Of a DNA stretch of 64,000 nucleotides, positions 43,501 to 54,200 are shown in pieces (positions within the stretch are counted from its first letter, which is position 1; every line of letters starts with the position of its first letter). The notes under the pieces were generated by a model. That model did not search any database. It saw nothing but the letters and a program-made list of their open reading frames with translations, and was not told the origin of the DNA. Origin of the DNA: Pontibacter vulgaris (lineage in GTDB: Bacteria; Bacteroidota; Bacteroidia; Cytophagales; Hymenobacteraceae); the NCBI RefSeq assembly GCF_022758145.1, contig NZ_JAJVDH010000002.1, positions 868,001-932,000 of the forward strand. The letters run 5' to 3'. Both the position numbers and the translations under genes were made by a program.

Positions 43501-46500
43501 AGTATACCAACGGTAGCTGATGCCCGCTACAGGAGTTGCTATACTTATGGTGGCTGTAGTGCCGGCACATACTGTTATGCTATTGGCTACAGGCGCTGAA
43601 GGTAAAGGCACAACTGTGATTTTAACTAAGTTACTGTAGTGTTCCGGGCAGCTGCTGTTTCCTTTTGCTTTTCTTCTGAACCAGGTAGTTGCGGTAAGGA
43701 TTTCAGGTGCAAGGTCCCTTCCGAAAGCATCCGGGATAACTGTAAAGTTCTGTCCGTTTTCGCTGCGCTCCCACAGGTAAGTATAATCGCCCCCTCCGCC
43801 AGCTGGCAACGTACCGGTCAGTTTAGCGAATGTGTCGCCGCTGCAAATGGTCTGGTCGGCGCTAATGGTGTTATTGGTGATAGTTGGCGTTACAGATACA
43901 GTTACCGTTGTGCGGGTGCTGCTGCAGGTTGTAGTGCCGCTTGTTACAGCTTCTATCTGGTAAACAGCGCTGCTGTACAGGTTATCGGTTGTGTAAGAGG
44001 TTCCTGTAGCTATTTGAGTTCCGTTCTCATACCAGCGGTAGAGTAAGCCAGGTGCTGTGTTTTTCACCCATAGTGTAACCGATCCTCCTTCACATACTAT
44101 AGCATTATCAGCTTCTGGTGTGGCAGGTAAAGGCGATACGCTTACTACTACAGCTTTACGTGACGGGCTGGCGCAACCTGTTATAGTTGTGGCTTCTACA
44201 TAGTATGTTGTGTTGGCATTCAATATACCCGTCGTGAAAGTATAACCTGTAGCGAGTAGTGTGCCGTCGGTGGCTGCATTGTACCAGTTATAAATAAGTT
44301 CCTGGTCCGGATTCTCCACCATAATCTCAGTAGATGATCCTGCACAGATAGAAACATTGCCGGCCATTGGCGTAGCCGGGAGTGGCTTAACATCTATAAC
44401 CACCGTTGCTCTTGCACTTGCACAACCTGTAGTACTTACTGCTTCCACAAAATAGCTTCTGTCAGAGGTTAGTGCCGTTGTAGTCAGGGTGGTGCCCGTG
44501 GCGATCGGGGTGCCCCCGGTTGCTGTGGTATACCAGTTATAGATAAGTGCCGGGTCAGGTAAGGTAATTTCCAGTTTAGCTATACTGCCAGAACAAACAG
44601 TGGCATTTTCTATTTCAGGTATGCCCGGAAGTTCAGTAACTATAACATTAACACTGCTTCTATCGCTTACACAGGCGGTGCTGGTTGTAGTGGCGGCTTC
44701 TATATAATAGGTGGTGCTGGCGATAAGTTTATCGGTAGTATAAGAGTTTCCGGTGCGTAACAGGTCGCCGGAGGCATTGTACCACCTGTATACCTGCGAA
44801 GAAATAGGGGCTGTAATTGTTAGCGTTGTAGCCTCTCCTGTACAGACTTCCCTGTTGGTTGCTACAGGTGTTCCTGGTTTAGGAGTAACAGTTACGGTAA
44901 CAGCGCGGCGGGTACTGGTGCAACCATTACTGTTCATGGCTTCTACATAATAAGTTGCTGTAGCCTCCAGGTTGTATACCGTAAACGACTGGCCGGTGCC
45001 AAGGCTATTACCGCCAGTGGCTACGTTGTACCAATTGTAAACCAGGTTATTATCAGGTGTGCTGATAGTTAGACTAGCCTGCCCATACTGGCATATAGTT
45101 ATACCTTGTGCTGCAGGTGTTGGAGGTTGTGGTGTGATGGTAATTTTTACGATGTTACTTACTGCAGACTGACAGGTACCGGCCGCGCTAACTTTTCTTC
45201 TGTACCAGGTAGTGGTAGAAAGTGTGCCTGGCGATAGGTTTCTTTCGGTAGCTCCCAGCAGGGTGTTGAAGTTAATGCCATCGGTGCTGCGCTCCCACTG
45301 GAAAGTATAATTTCCTTCGCCGCCTGTAGGTGCAGAGCCTGTAAGAAGTGCCGCAGTACTGCCGCTGCAAATAGTCTGGTCGGCACTGATGATGTTATTG
45401 GCAATGGCCGGTGTAACGGTAACATTCACAGTTCTGCGATCGGCGCTGATGCAGGTAATGGCATTATTTGTAACTGCTTCAACATAGTATTCAGTGCCAG
45501 ACTGAAGAGCGGGTGTTGCGTAAGTTATACCAGTATAAATGTTTAAGCCGTTTGAATTATACCACTTGTAGGATACCCCGGCTTCGGGAGTGATAACTGT
45601 AAGTATGGCACTCTGGCCGGCACAAACAGTTGTGTTATTAACCTGCGGAGTCAGTGGGAGAGGAGTTACGGTTATTTCTACTGCCTGCCGGGCCGGGCTT
45701 ACACAACCTGCTGCTGATTCAGCCTCAACATAATAAGTGGTGTTTGCACTTATAGCGCTGATAGTATAACTCTCTCCTGTAACCAGTAAAGTGCCATCGG
45801 TAGCAGCGTCGTACCAGTTATAAGAGATGCCATTTTGCGGATTTTCAACAGTTAGGGTAACCGTAGAGCCTGCACAAACAGACTGGTTATCTGCTACCGG
45901 AGTAGCGGGTAGTGGTGTAACATCTACGGTAACTATAGTTCTGGCGCTGGCACAGTTTGCGGCATTTACAGCTTCTGCATAATACGTTTTGCCGGAGGTA
46001 AGAATGCCTGTAGTAAAGCTTGTACCGGTAGCAATGGCGGTTCCACCTGATGCAACGGTATACCATTTATACACCAGGTTTGGGTCGGATACTTTTATAG
46101 TTAGTGCAGCTGTGCTTCCGGAGCAGGTAGTGGCATTATCTACAAGCGGAGCAGCCGGTGTTGGGTTAACAGAAACAAATACGGTTTTGCGGCTGCTCAC
46201 GCACACTGGCGAAACTGTTGTGGCGGCCTCTACATAAAACGTGGTACTGGCATTTAGAACGTCGGTTGTGTAGGAAGTGCCACTTGCCAGCAATATGCCT
46301 GAGGCGTTGTACCACCTGTAAGTGAGTCCGGTTACTGGGCTGGAAACTGAAAGCGTTGTAAAAGCACCTGCACAGATAGCTTTATCGGATACAACCGGCA
46401 TGGCTGGAAGCGGGGTTACCTGCACCGTAACCGCTCTGCGCGGGCTTACACATCCGCTGGCATTAAATGCCTCTGCATAATAGGTTGTATTGTTACTTAA

Positions 46501-49500
46501 TTCAGGCGTTGTAAAACTGGCTCCGATAGCGATGGTGCTACCACCTGAGGCTATATCATACCAGCGGTAAGTTAGTGTTGGTTGAGCAGAAGTTATACTT
46601 AATGTTGCTGTAGAGCCAGCGCAAATGGTTGGGCTGTTTACAACCGGTATTCCTGGCAGAGGGATTACGGTTATCTTAACTGGTGCGCTTATACTTTCCG
46701 GGCATGGGCCATTGCCTTTAACTTTTCTTCTGAACCAGGTATCTGTAGCCAGGGCACCTGGTACATAGTGTTGTGTTGTAGCTCCGGTAACAGGCGCAAA
46801 GTTTAACCCATCTTCGCTACGTTCCCATTGATAAGCATACTCGTTTCCTCCGCCTGCCGGCATACTTCCTTCCAATCTGTCTGGTAAATCGCCACTGCAT
46901 ATCTGCTGATCTGAAGAAATAGTATTGTTTGTAACTACTGGTGTTACAGTTACTGAAACTGTAAGACGGGTTGCGCTTGTGCAGGCTGTGGTTGTATTTG
47001 AGATGGCCTCTACTTCATAGGTGTTGCTGTAAAACAGGGCATCCGTAGTATAAGATATGCCAGTGGCTACCTGTGAGCCGCCTTGATACCATTTGTAAAT
47101 AAGCCCCGGCTGTGGATTTTTAACCCATAATGTAGTGGTTTGGCCCTCACAGATAGTGGTATTGTCGGCTTCCGGCGTTGCAGGCAGTGGCGTAACACTT
47201 ACCAGTACTGCTTTACGGGATGCGCTCACACAGCCATTGGCTGTAGCAGCTTCAACATAAAAAGTAGTATTAGCTATTAATGCAGGAGTAGTATAGGAAA
47301 TGCCGGATGCAAGCAGGGTACCGCCTGTAGCAGCGTTGTACCAGTTATAGGAAAGGGTTGCATCAGCCGAGGAAACAGTAAGCGATGTTGTGGCTCCGGC
47401 ACAAATAGCAACATTGCTAGCAACTGGAGTGGCTGGAAGTGGCGTTACGTTTACTGTTACTGCTCCGCGTGCTGTGCTTTTACATCCTACTGCTGTTGTT
47501 GCCTCTACATAATAGGTTTTGCCTGAAGTAAGTGCATCTGTAGTATAAGTTGGTCCTGTTGCTATGGCTGTTCCGCCGGTTGGTGAAGTATACCAGGTAT
47601 AAACCAGGCTGGCATCCGGAGATGAAATCGCAAGTATGGCCGGCGTGCCGCTGCAGGTAGAAACTGGTGCCAGAATCGGAGTGACTGGTACCGGGTTTAC
47701 AGTAACTTTTATAGCATTGCTTATACTTTCCGGGCAGGTGCCTGCTCCTGTAACTTTCCTGCGGAACCAAGTGGTAGCAGTAAGTGCTCCCGGAGCATAG
47801 TCTTTTCCGGTTGCGCCTGTAATAGCCTGGAAATAACTGCCATCTGTACTTTGTTCCCACTGGTATTGGTAGCCTCCTGCTCCGCCTGTAGGTATGGCCC
47901 CAGCTATACTTGCCGGGGTAGCGCCACTACATAATTCCTGGTTGCCAGTAATGCTGTTGTTAGCTATAGCTGGTATTACATCAACCGTTATTGCTTTTTT
48001 CGCGCTGGTGCAACCAGGGGATGCTTTTGTAACAGCCTCCACATAAAAAGTAGCGCTGGCGGAAAGCGGAGCCGCTGTGTAGCTGGTGCCGGTTGCCAGC
48101 AATGTGCCACTACTATCATACCAACGGTAAAACAAAGCAGCATCGGCCACTTTAACAGTAAGTATGGCATTGCTTCCGGCGCAAACTGTTATATTATCTG
48201 CATCAGGCTGAGCTGGTAGAGGAGTTACCGTTACATCTACGGCTCTGCGTGTTGTTATACAGCCTTCTGCTGTAGTTGCTTCTATGTAGTATGTTTTATT
48301 AGAGGTAAGAACAGGGGTTGTATACGAAATGCCTGTCGCTAAAATTGTTCCTCCTGAAGGTACATCAAACCAGCGGTAGGTAAAGCCTGGCTCAGGATCG
48401 CTGACTGCTAAATTTGCCGGAGAGCCCGAACAAACTACATTGTTGGTTACACTAATGGAAGCTGGTAACGGCGAAACGGTTATACGTATGGTGTTACTGA
48501 TGCTCTCGGGGCAACTACTGATTGCCCTTACTTTGCGGTTAAACCAGCTAGTGGTTGTAAGCGCGCCAGGCAAATAATCTGCTCCGTTGGCACCGGCTAT
48601 ATCTATAAACAGAATACCATCGGTGCTTTTTTGCCACTGGTAAGTATAACCTCCACCCCCTCCTGCCAACTGAGGCGGTATTGTACCTGACAGGCGTGCA
48701 GCTGTGCCGCCACTACAGATTTCCTGGTCTGCGGAAATTATGTTGTTTGAGATTGGAGCTGTTACAGTTACACTTGCTGCTGTGCGTGTAATGTTATAGC
48801 AATTTGTGTTGGAAGTAGTGGATGCAGCTACATAAAATGTGGCATCGGCGGTAAGTGGCTGCGGAGTTACAAAGCTTGGCCCTGTACCAATTTCGGTGGT
48901 GCTGGTAGCAGAGCTGTACCACCTGTAAACAATGGTAGGGTCGGCGTTAGAAACTGTAAAGGTAGCGCGTGTGCCGTAACAGGTATAAGTATTATTTACT
49001 ATTGGTGTGGCAGGTACCGGAGTTACTGTAATTTTTACGGCATTGGATTCTTCTCCGCAGCCTTGATTGTAAGCAATTCTTTTATACCAGGTTGTTTGGG
49101 AGATAACCGGTGGTGTGTAATCTTTATCGCGTGCCGTCGAAATTGGATAGTAGCCTGCATTTGGGCCGGTGGTGCTCTGAAACCACTGAAAGGTCATAGA
49201 CTGTGGCGCGTTACCTGTCAGCATTTGTGGGCGTGTACCAGCGCAGATTTCCTGATCAGAGCCTATCAGGCCTGAGTTACCGACAGTAGAAGAAACCGTA
49301 AGCTGTGCAATAGTGCGTGGCGAAACACAACCTTCGGGCGTAATGGCCTCGATCTGGAAATAGGTATTGTTAGCGGGTGTTTTCGTATAAGATGTTCCCC
49401 AAACCAGCAATGCGCCATTGTTATCGTACCAGCGATAGCGAAGATTAGGGTTGGCATCTTTAACCCATAAGGTAGCACTACTGCCTGTGCAGGCAGCTAC

Positions 49501-49875
49501 ATTCTCCACAACAGGTGCAGTCGGCAGATCTGTTATGGTAATTATCTGGATATCTGTGGCTGCTTCTCCGCAACTGTTGGTAGCTGTTACACTTACCTCA
49601 TAAGAACCTGGCAAGGGGAAGTTAATGCTGGGGTAGGCAGCTGTAGCCGTAACTATTCCATTCACCTTCCAACTATAGGAGCTGATTGTGCCAGAATTTG
49701 CAGTATACTGCGGGGCGTGATTGGGGCTGGTGGTAGAAAAGGCAATAACCTGAGGGCCGCAATAACCAATGTCTGCAGGCAGGGTAACAGTTGGCGTTTT
49801 ACATTGTGCAAAAGCTTGCTGCTTCTGAATACCTAAAACAAAGAATAAAATGAGGAGTAGTAAATGTATTCTCAT
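40552..49875 (-). CDS. Giant T9SS-exported surface protein with about 33 Ig-like modules and type B C-terminal domain
   Basis: The 3107-residue protein has a signal peptide (LLLLILFFVLGIQKQQAFAQ). A PKD-like domain is followed by about 33 Ig-like modules of about 83 residues. Two kinds are visible. The common one has C.G, Y.WY, TYYVEA and GC (25 copies). A longer one reads ADQ.ICSG, YQWE.S.DG, TWFRRKV and CPESIS (8 copies). Most modules hold a conserved Cys pair and end in PLP. A second PKD-like segment precedes the C-terminal ~85 residues, which form a type B (gliding-motility-associated) sorting domain: NGDGLNDYF, HIYTRWGEKVFESKGY, EPWDG and GAYYYVIYLND. It should cross the outer membrane by T9SS and act as a surface adhesin or filament. 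The adjacent PorP/SprF gene is its likely partner. Confidence 0.9.
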   Translation of the reverse strand: MRIHLLLLILFFVLGIQKQQAFAQCKTPTVTLPADIGYCGPQVIAFSTTSPNHAPQYTANSGTISSYSWKVNGIVTATAAYPSINFPLPGSYEVSVTATNSCGEAATDIQIITITDLPTAPVVENVAACTGSSATLWVKDANPNLRYRWYDNNGALLVWGTSYTKTPANNTYFQIEAITPEGCVSPRTIAQLTVSSTVGNSGLIGSDQEICAGTRPQMLTGNAPQSMTFQWFQSTTGPNAGYYPISTARDKDYTPPVISQTTWYKRIAYNQGCGEESNAVKITVTPVPATPIVNNTYTCYGTRATFTVSNADPTIVYRWYSSATSTTEIGTGPSFVTPQPLTADATFYVAASTTSNTNCYNITRTAASVTVTAPISNNIISADQEICSGGTAARLSGTIPPQLAGGGGGYTYQWQKSTDGILFIDIAGANGADYLPGALTTTSWFNRKVRAISSCPESISNTIRITVSPLPASISVTNNVVCSGSPANLAVSDPEPGFTYRWFDVPSGGTILATGISYTTPVLTSNKTYYIEATTAEGCITTRRAVDVTVTPLPAQPDADNITVCAGSNAILTVKVADAALFYRWYDSSGTLLATGTSYTAAPLSASATFYVEAVTKASPGCTSAKKAITVDVIPAIANNSITGNQELCSGATPASIAGAIPTGGAGGYQYQWEQSTDGSYFQAITGATGKDYAPGALTATTWFRRKVTGAGTCPESISNAIKVTVNPVPVTPILAPVSTCSGTPAILAISSPDASLVYTWYTSPTGGTAIATGPTYTTDALTSGKTYYVEATTAVGCKSTARGAVTVNVTPLPATPVASNVAICAGATTSLTVSSADATLSYNWYNAATGGTLLASGISYTTPALIANTTFYVEAATANGCVSASRKAVLVSVTPLPATPEADNTTICEGQTTTLWVKNPQPGLIYKWYQGGSQVATGISYTTDALFYSNTYEVEAISNTTTACTSATRLTVSVTVTPVVTNNTISSDQQICSGDLPDRLEGSMPAGGGNEYAYQWERSEDGLNFAPVTGATTQHYVPGALATDTWFRRKVKGNGPCPESISAPVKITVIPLPGIPVVNSPTICAGSTATLSITSAQPTLTYRWYDIASGGSTIAIGASFTTPELSNNTTYYAEAFNASGCVSPRRAVTVQVTPLPAMPVVSDKAICAGAFTTLSVSSPVTGLTYRWYNASGILLASGTSYTTDVLNASTTFYVEAATTVSPVCVSSRKTVFVSVNPTPAAPLVDNATTCSGSTAALTIKVSDPNLVYKWYTVASGGTAIATGTSFTTGILTSGKTYYAEAVNAANCASARTIVTVDVTPLPATPVADNQSVCAGSTVTLTVENPQNGISYNWYDAATDGTLLVTGESYTISAISANTTYYVEAESAAGCVSPARQAVEITVTPLPLTPQVNNTTVCAGQSAILTVITPEAGVSYKWYNSNGLNIYTGITYATPALQSGTEYYVEAVTNNAITCISADRRTVNVTVTPAIANNIISADQTICSGSTAALLTGSAPTGGEGNYTFQWERSTDGINFNTLLGATERNLSPGTLSTTTWYRRKVSAAGTCQSAVSNIVKITITPQPPTPAAQGITICQYGQASLTISTPDNNLVYNWYNVATGGNSLGTGQSFTVYNLEATATYYVEAMNSNGCTSTRRAVTVTVTPKPGTPVATNREVCTGEATTLTITAPISSQVYRWYNASGDLLRTGNSYTTDKLIASTTYYIEAATTTSTACVSDRSSVNVIVTELPGIPEIENATVCSGSIAKLEITLPDPALIYNWYTTATGGTPIATGTTLTTTALTSDRSYFVEAVSTTGCASARATVVIDVKPLPATPMAGNVSICAGSSTEIMVENPDQELIYNWYNAATDGTLLATGYTFTTGILNANTTYYVEATTITGCASPSRKAVVVSVSPLPATPEADNAIVCEGGSVTLWVKNTAPGLLYRWYENGTQIATGTSYTTDNLYSSAVYQIEAVTSGTTTCSSTRTTVTVSVTPTITNNTISADQTICSGDTFAKLTGTLPAGGGGDYTYLWERSENGQNFTVIPDAFGRDLAPEILTATTWFRRKAKGNSSCPEHYSNLVKITVVPLPSAPVANSITVCAGTTATISIATPVAGISYRWYTVPEGGSSITTGSFYKYEATAGSTTFYVEAVNAQGCTSPRRAVVITGTTVPATPQAADKAICAGDRTTLAVTAPDPALLYRWFDGNGKLLGNSSSYTTSALSSNTLFYVEAYTNTAQACASQRKAINVLVTPIPEVPEAENVRICAGSGATLSVIQIDMSLTYKWYAAATGGTALATGPTYTSDILTSNKTYYVEAITTSGCVSARKAVAVEVMPAPAVPAASNKAICAGESVTLTVTDQDAALTYRWYDAAAGGTLLATGSGYTVSNLQLSNVYFVEAVNQTGCTSLGRRAVQVTVTPMPATPVVEGTTVCAGETVKLWVNNPDPTLTYKWYSDAAGSDLIGTGISYSSATGLYTSKVYYVEVVTATGCVSTVKKQVDVNVVAKPDIPQISGATVCTGSSADLFVTAPDPALVYKWFDENGALLNTGTTYQTEALSTNTTFTVIAYTATSPACNSNAQTVEVNVVPAIVGNTIGTEQMICSGSAMAKLSGSQPTGGGSAITYQWEYSEDGLTYKSLVGTNGQEYPSVVLTKDTWFRRKVKAAGACPESISNEVKITVTPLPTTPLADNTTTCQGSSTTIAVKNASSGIVYQWHNAATGGSLLGTGITFTTGILTATTTYYVSATNTEGCTSSTRRAVTVSISSPVANNTIATDQLICSGAIPARISGSMPGGGNGIYTYQWQSSENGITYQDIAGATAQHYAPTTAYFKTTWFRRKVTATGPCAESISQAVKIEVIPLPAKPIATAATICPGGAATLQATAATGQQLEWYDAPSGGRLLHIGTTYTTPVVYATTAYFVQAVNEKGCASSERQLVQVRVAAPQVTVSPDVTITTGKSVQLSAQGGVAYSWSPAEGLSAPNSANTFASPKTTTTYTVTVTTEGGCTTTKQVTITVLPKVITSNAITANGDGLNDYFRIENIEQYPECTVHIYTRWGEKVFESKGYKEPWDGTRNGKMLPMGAYYYVIYLNDKEVPLSGSITIIK
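41034..49527 (-). repeat. Tandem array of Ig-like module units (about 250 bp each)
   Basis: This is the coding repeat of the minus-strand giant, about 33 units of 83-93 codons. Longer modules with (W)FRRKV-type ends occur near 41350, 41887, 43668, 45190, 46725, 47755, 48530 and 49080. Two successive intervals of about 1.53 kb (46725-45190-43668) equal six modules, which points to duplication of a six-module block. Confidence 0.8.
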
Positions 49876-51254
49876 AAGCCTGCCGTTATCATATGTTGGT
49901 TATTGGTTGCACAAATCTGAAAAGTGCAAAAAAGAAATAGAGTGCGGTTGTATTAAATAAATTGTAACAATATAATAGTGTTCTGCTGCAGCTGTTTAAA
50001 CCTGCAGAGGAGGTGCTATTGCCTGTTAATTGAAAGCTAAAATTCTGATTAGTAAGCAATATTGCAATTATATATAGATTGTGAAGCCTGCAGGCGTTTG
50101 TTGCCTATGTTACCTTAGCTTGATTTCTTTCCTTTTTCTTGTAGTTGTTTAAGGTTAATATGACCAGGTAGGGGGTGTGAACTATTGTACTTAATTTATA
50201 GTTGCTTTTGAGCTTCTAGCGCCTTGTTGCCAATTGATTAGGTTAATTAATTATACTTATTGGTTGTAATTGCCCAATCTGTCATTATTATAGTTTAAGG
50301 CCGATGTTACCTATAAGGTAAAAGTTTCCGGATTAGGGCGCTGCAAACTAGAAAAGTCAGCGCTTTTATCTGGCTTTCATACTTGAGGAGTAGGTGGCTT
50401 TCTAAAATGAATTATGCCTGCCTTTTTGGTTAGGAGCAGTCAGTCCAATAAAGCTTTTTGAAGAAAAGTTAATAGAACCGCAGCTTGGTCTTAGAAGTGG
50501 GTACTATAAATCAGCAGTAAATTGCTTTTGACCTAAGCCGGGCCAGCTCATATAGGTTATTCAGAACAATTGCTTGTCTTTCGTTTTAAACGATTTTGAA
50601 AAGAGGTGATTAACTTAATTCGGGTATATGCAGCGTATTGGTTTCTCTTTTGGACTTTATAATTTTTATTGTACTGTATTTTTGTGTTTTAGTGTTAAAT
50701 CACTTCTTGTTATGTTTAGTCTGTTTAAATAAAATAACGATTTAATTATAATGTGAATTGTTGTATGTGATATTGTTTGATTAATTGAGTTTTTGTATTG
50801 TTTGGCAAAATAAATCCTGTTTACTTTAGTATTTGAAACAAGTTTTATGGCTTTAATTGCCTTGTTTATAGGATTTGAGCCCAAGGTTTATGTTGTATTG
50901 CTTTAAGCTGGTGATATAATTAAATTTTTATGTATAAACAATTGTCTTGTAAATTATCAAGGCGGGTATATTTTTTTTGTCTATGATTAATTCAATATTA
51001 AGGTTTAATTGTGTTTTCTTTTGTAATAGGAATAAAAATTAGAAGAAATGAACAGTTTGCTTCAGGAAAAGCCACGAAACTCAAATTGAAAATTACTTGA
51101 TACTACTGGCAAAAAAAGTAAGGGCAATACTAAAAGTATAAAGCGCCCTTCTGATATCGCTTACCAGTACCTGAAAACTGAATGAGCTAAAGTGGCCTTC
51201 AGTAGTCATTCAGAGGTTCTGAAATAATTGCACCGACAACACTACCACTACTAT
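49876..51254. other. AT-rich divergent control region between the two giant genes
   Basis: This is the longest non-coding stretch in the window (1379 bp) and must hold both operons' promoters. No convincing gene is present. The part about 50640-51000 is extremely AT-rich (one counted 60-base line at 50701 has about 22% G+C), unlike the rest of the window. The TATACTT motif is sparse here (about two). I find no clean TTTG-N19-TAnnTTTG for either gene. Small RNAs cannot be excluded. Confidence 0.65.
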
Positions 51255-54200
51255 ATGAGAATAAACTTTACTCAAAAATTTAATTTCCTGTTTATTATTT
51301 GCCTGTCAGGGTTGTTGCAGTTAGCAGCATCCCGCAGCTTATATGCGCAAGGTAACAGCGTCCCGACATTTAATGTCGACCTTACCGGAAGCCCTAATGG
51401 CACCTGGACATCTGCAGCAGTTACCAGAAACGGCCAGGTATGCAACGTTGATAAGAATAGCAACTGTGTTAAGTTTAATATAACACTGGATAAAAATGCC
51501 GGAGGGCTGGAGTTTGCTATTGCTTCGGGCCCGGTTCCATCCGGATCTATGGCCTACCAGATTAATTGTGGCCCACCTATACCGGTAGGGCAACCTATTT
51601 GTGTGAGTGGAACCGGCCCGCACGTTCTTACTATCTGTATGCCGGGTGGGGCCAGTAACACATACGTGGTTAAATCTATTGCGGCCTTTACTGAGGTTCC
51701 GGATGTAGCTGTAACGACTGGCTGCTCTACCATACTGCAAGCTCCTATTGCATTTGAAGAAGCAAGTATAACCTGGAGAGATGTATCTGGAAAGGGTTAT
51801 GAAAAGTACCTGAGCTTCCCCAATGGAAAGTCGGCTCCTGTTGTAACACCGGATGCAAGTGCTCCTGCTTACGTAGATTATGAGGTTTGCGGAAAGTCTG
51901 TAGCTTCTGCCTGTTCAACTTTGCCTTATTGCGATGTGGTGCGGGTATACTTTTATCCTCCGCCAGTTGTAACAGTAGGTCCAACCCCGGCTATTATTTG
52001 CCCGGGAGGCAGTGGTGTGGTGTTAACCGGTAATATATCCGGCGGCGATGGTAATTTTGATTACATATGGACTGATGGCGCTGGTAAAGTTGTTGCCAAC
52101 ACGCAAAGCTATACTGCTACAGTTGTAGGCACCTTTACCCTGGAAGTCAGAACCCGTAATTACCCGACTTGCCAGAAATTTTCAGCTTCAGTTAATGTAG
52201 TTACTGACCTTACAGTAAATGCCGGTCCAGATCAGCTTGTCTGTTCTTCAAACCCGGTGCAGTTAGCAGGCGCAGTAACGGCAGCTACTGGTGGCGTGTG
52301 GAGTGGGGGAACCGGTACGTTTGCAGATAAGAATGCTCTAAATGCTGTTTATATACCTTCGGCAGCCGATATCAGTGCAGGTTCTGTTAGGCTAACCTTA
52401 ACCTCTACCGGTAATGGATCCTGTTCTGCTGTAAGCGATGAAGTCCTGATCACTTTCTATAATATGAATGTGAGCCTTACGGGCTCATCAACGATTTGTA
52501 ACGGAACATTGGCCAGTATTACAGCTAACGTAACCGGCGGGCAGGGTGCTGTAACTTACCGTTGGAATACAGGCGAAACCACTGCAACTATTACTAATAA
52601 GCCTGCAGGAACTTATACGGTAACTGTCAGTGACGGGCAAAGCTGTTCCATTGTAAAATCATTTACAGTTACACAGGTTAATGGGCCATCAGATTTCACA
52701 ACCACGCTTAAGCCATCTACATGTGGTAACAGTAACGGCGAAATCGTGGTTGGTGCTATAACAAGTGGTACAGCTCCCTATACCTATAGTAAGAATGGTA
52801 CAAACTTTCAGACATCTTCCACCTTCGCAGGTCTGGCAGCAGGAAGCCATACCATTACGGTAAAAGATGCCAATGGCTGTACGTTTGCAAAAGCTTTCAC
52901 CCTGACCAATACTCCAGGGCCAACTGCCGTGACAGCTACAGCACAGCCGGCTAGTTGTGTTAATAATAATGGTACTATAGAAATGGGGACAGTAACAGGG
53001 GGAACGGCTCCTTTTACATACTCTGTTAATGGCACCACTTTCCAGACCGGCACTACATTCTCGGGTCTGGCTTCAGGTTCTTATACTGTTACGGCTAAAG
53101 ATGCCAACGGCTGCGTAGTGACTACCTCGGTTGCAGTAGCCAAGAGCATGCCGACTGGCTTTACGGCCGCAGCTGCTTCCTCTACCTGTGGCAACAGCAA
53201 CGGAACTATCACTGTAGGTGCAATAAGCGGTGGCGTAACTCCCTATACTTATAGTACAAATGGTACTATCTTCCAGGCATCAGCAACGCTTTCGGGCTTA
53301 GCTGCCGGCACACATACTATTACAGTAAAGGATGCCAACGGCTGTACGTTCGCAAAGCAGGTAACGGTAAGTAATATTGCAGGCCCTTCTGATATTTCGG
53401 CTACGCTGAAACCTACTACATGTGGTAGCAGCAACGGCGAGATCGTGGCAAGAGCAGTTGGTGGTACGGCTGGTTATACTTACAGCAAAGACGGAACAAA
53501 TTTCCAAACCAGCTCTACTTTCACAGGATTGGCAGCCGGTAGCCATACCATCACGGTAAAAGACGCCAACGGCTGCACCTTCTCCAAAGCCTTTACCTTA
53601 ACCAATACCGCTGGGCCAACTGCTGTAACCGCTTCCGCTCAGGCAGCCAGCTGTGCCGACAACAACGGCAGCATCATGGTAGGGCTTCCAACAGGTGGCA
53701 CAGCCCCATATACTTATTCTATCAACGGCGCCACTTTCCAGACAGGCACTACATTCACAGGCCTGGCTTCGGGTACTTATACAGTTACGGCTAAAGATGC
53801 CAACGGCTGTACGGTAACTACCTCGGTGGCGGTGGCCAAAAGTATGCCGACTGATTTTAAGGTAACAGCTGTCGCTTCAACTTGTGGTAACAGCAACGGT
53901 AGTATAACAGTTGGCGCCATAACCGGTGGTTTTGCTCCTTATACTTACAGCAGAAACGGTACAACGTTCCAATCAACTGCTTCCTTTACAGGTATTGCAG
54001 CCGGAACTTATACCATCACAGTAAAAGATGCAAAGGGCTGTACTTTCGCCAAAGATATTGTGGTTAGCAACATTGCTGGCCCATCCGATCTTGCGGTTTC
54101 TGTAAAAGCTTCTACCTGCGGTAATAGTAACGGAGAGTTTACAGTAGGCACTGTTACTGGTGGCACGGCTCCTTATACTTACAGTATCGATGGCATAAAC

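Noticed and set aside
50666-50884. 72-residue minus-strand frame in the AT-rich centre
   Set aside because: It is in extremely AT-rich DNA, is rich in Ile/Asn/Lys as expected from composition, and has no motif or promoter support.
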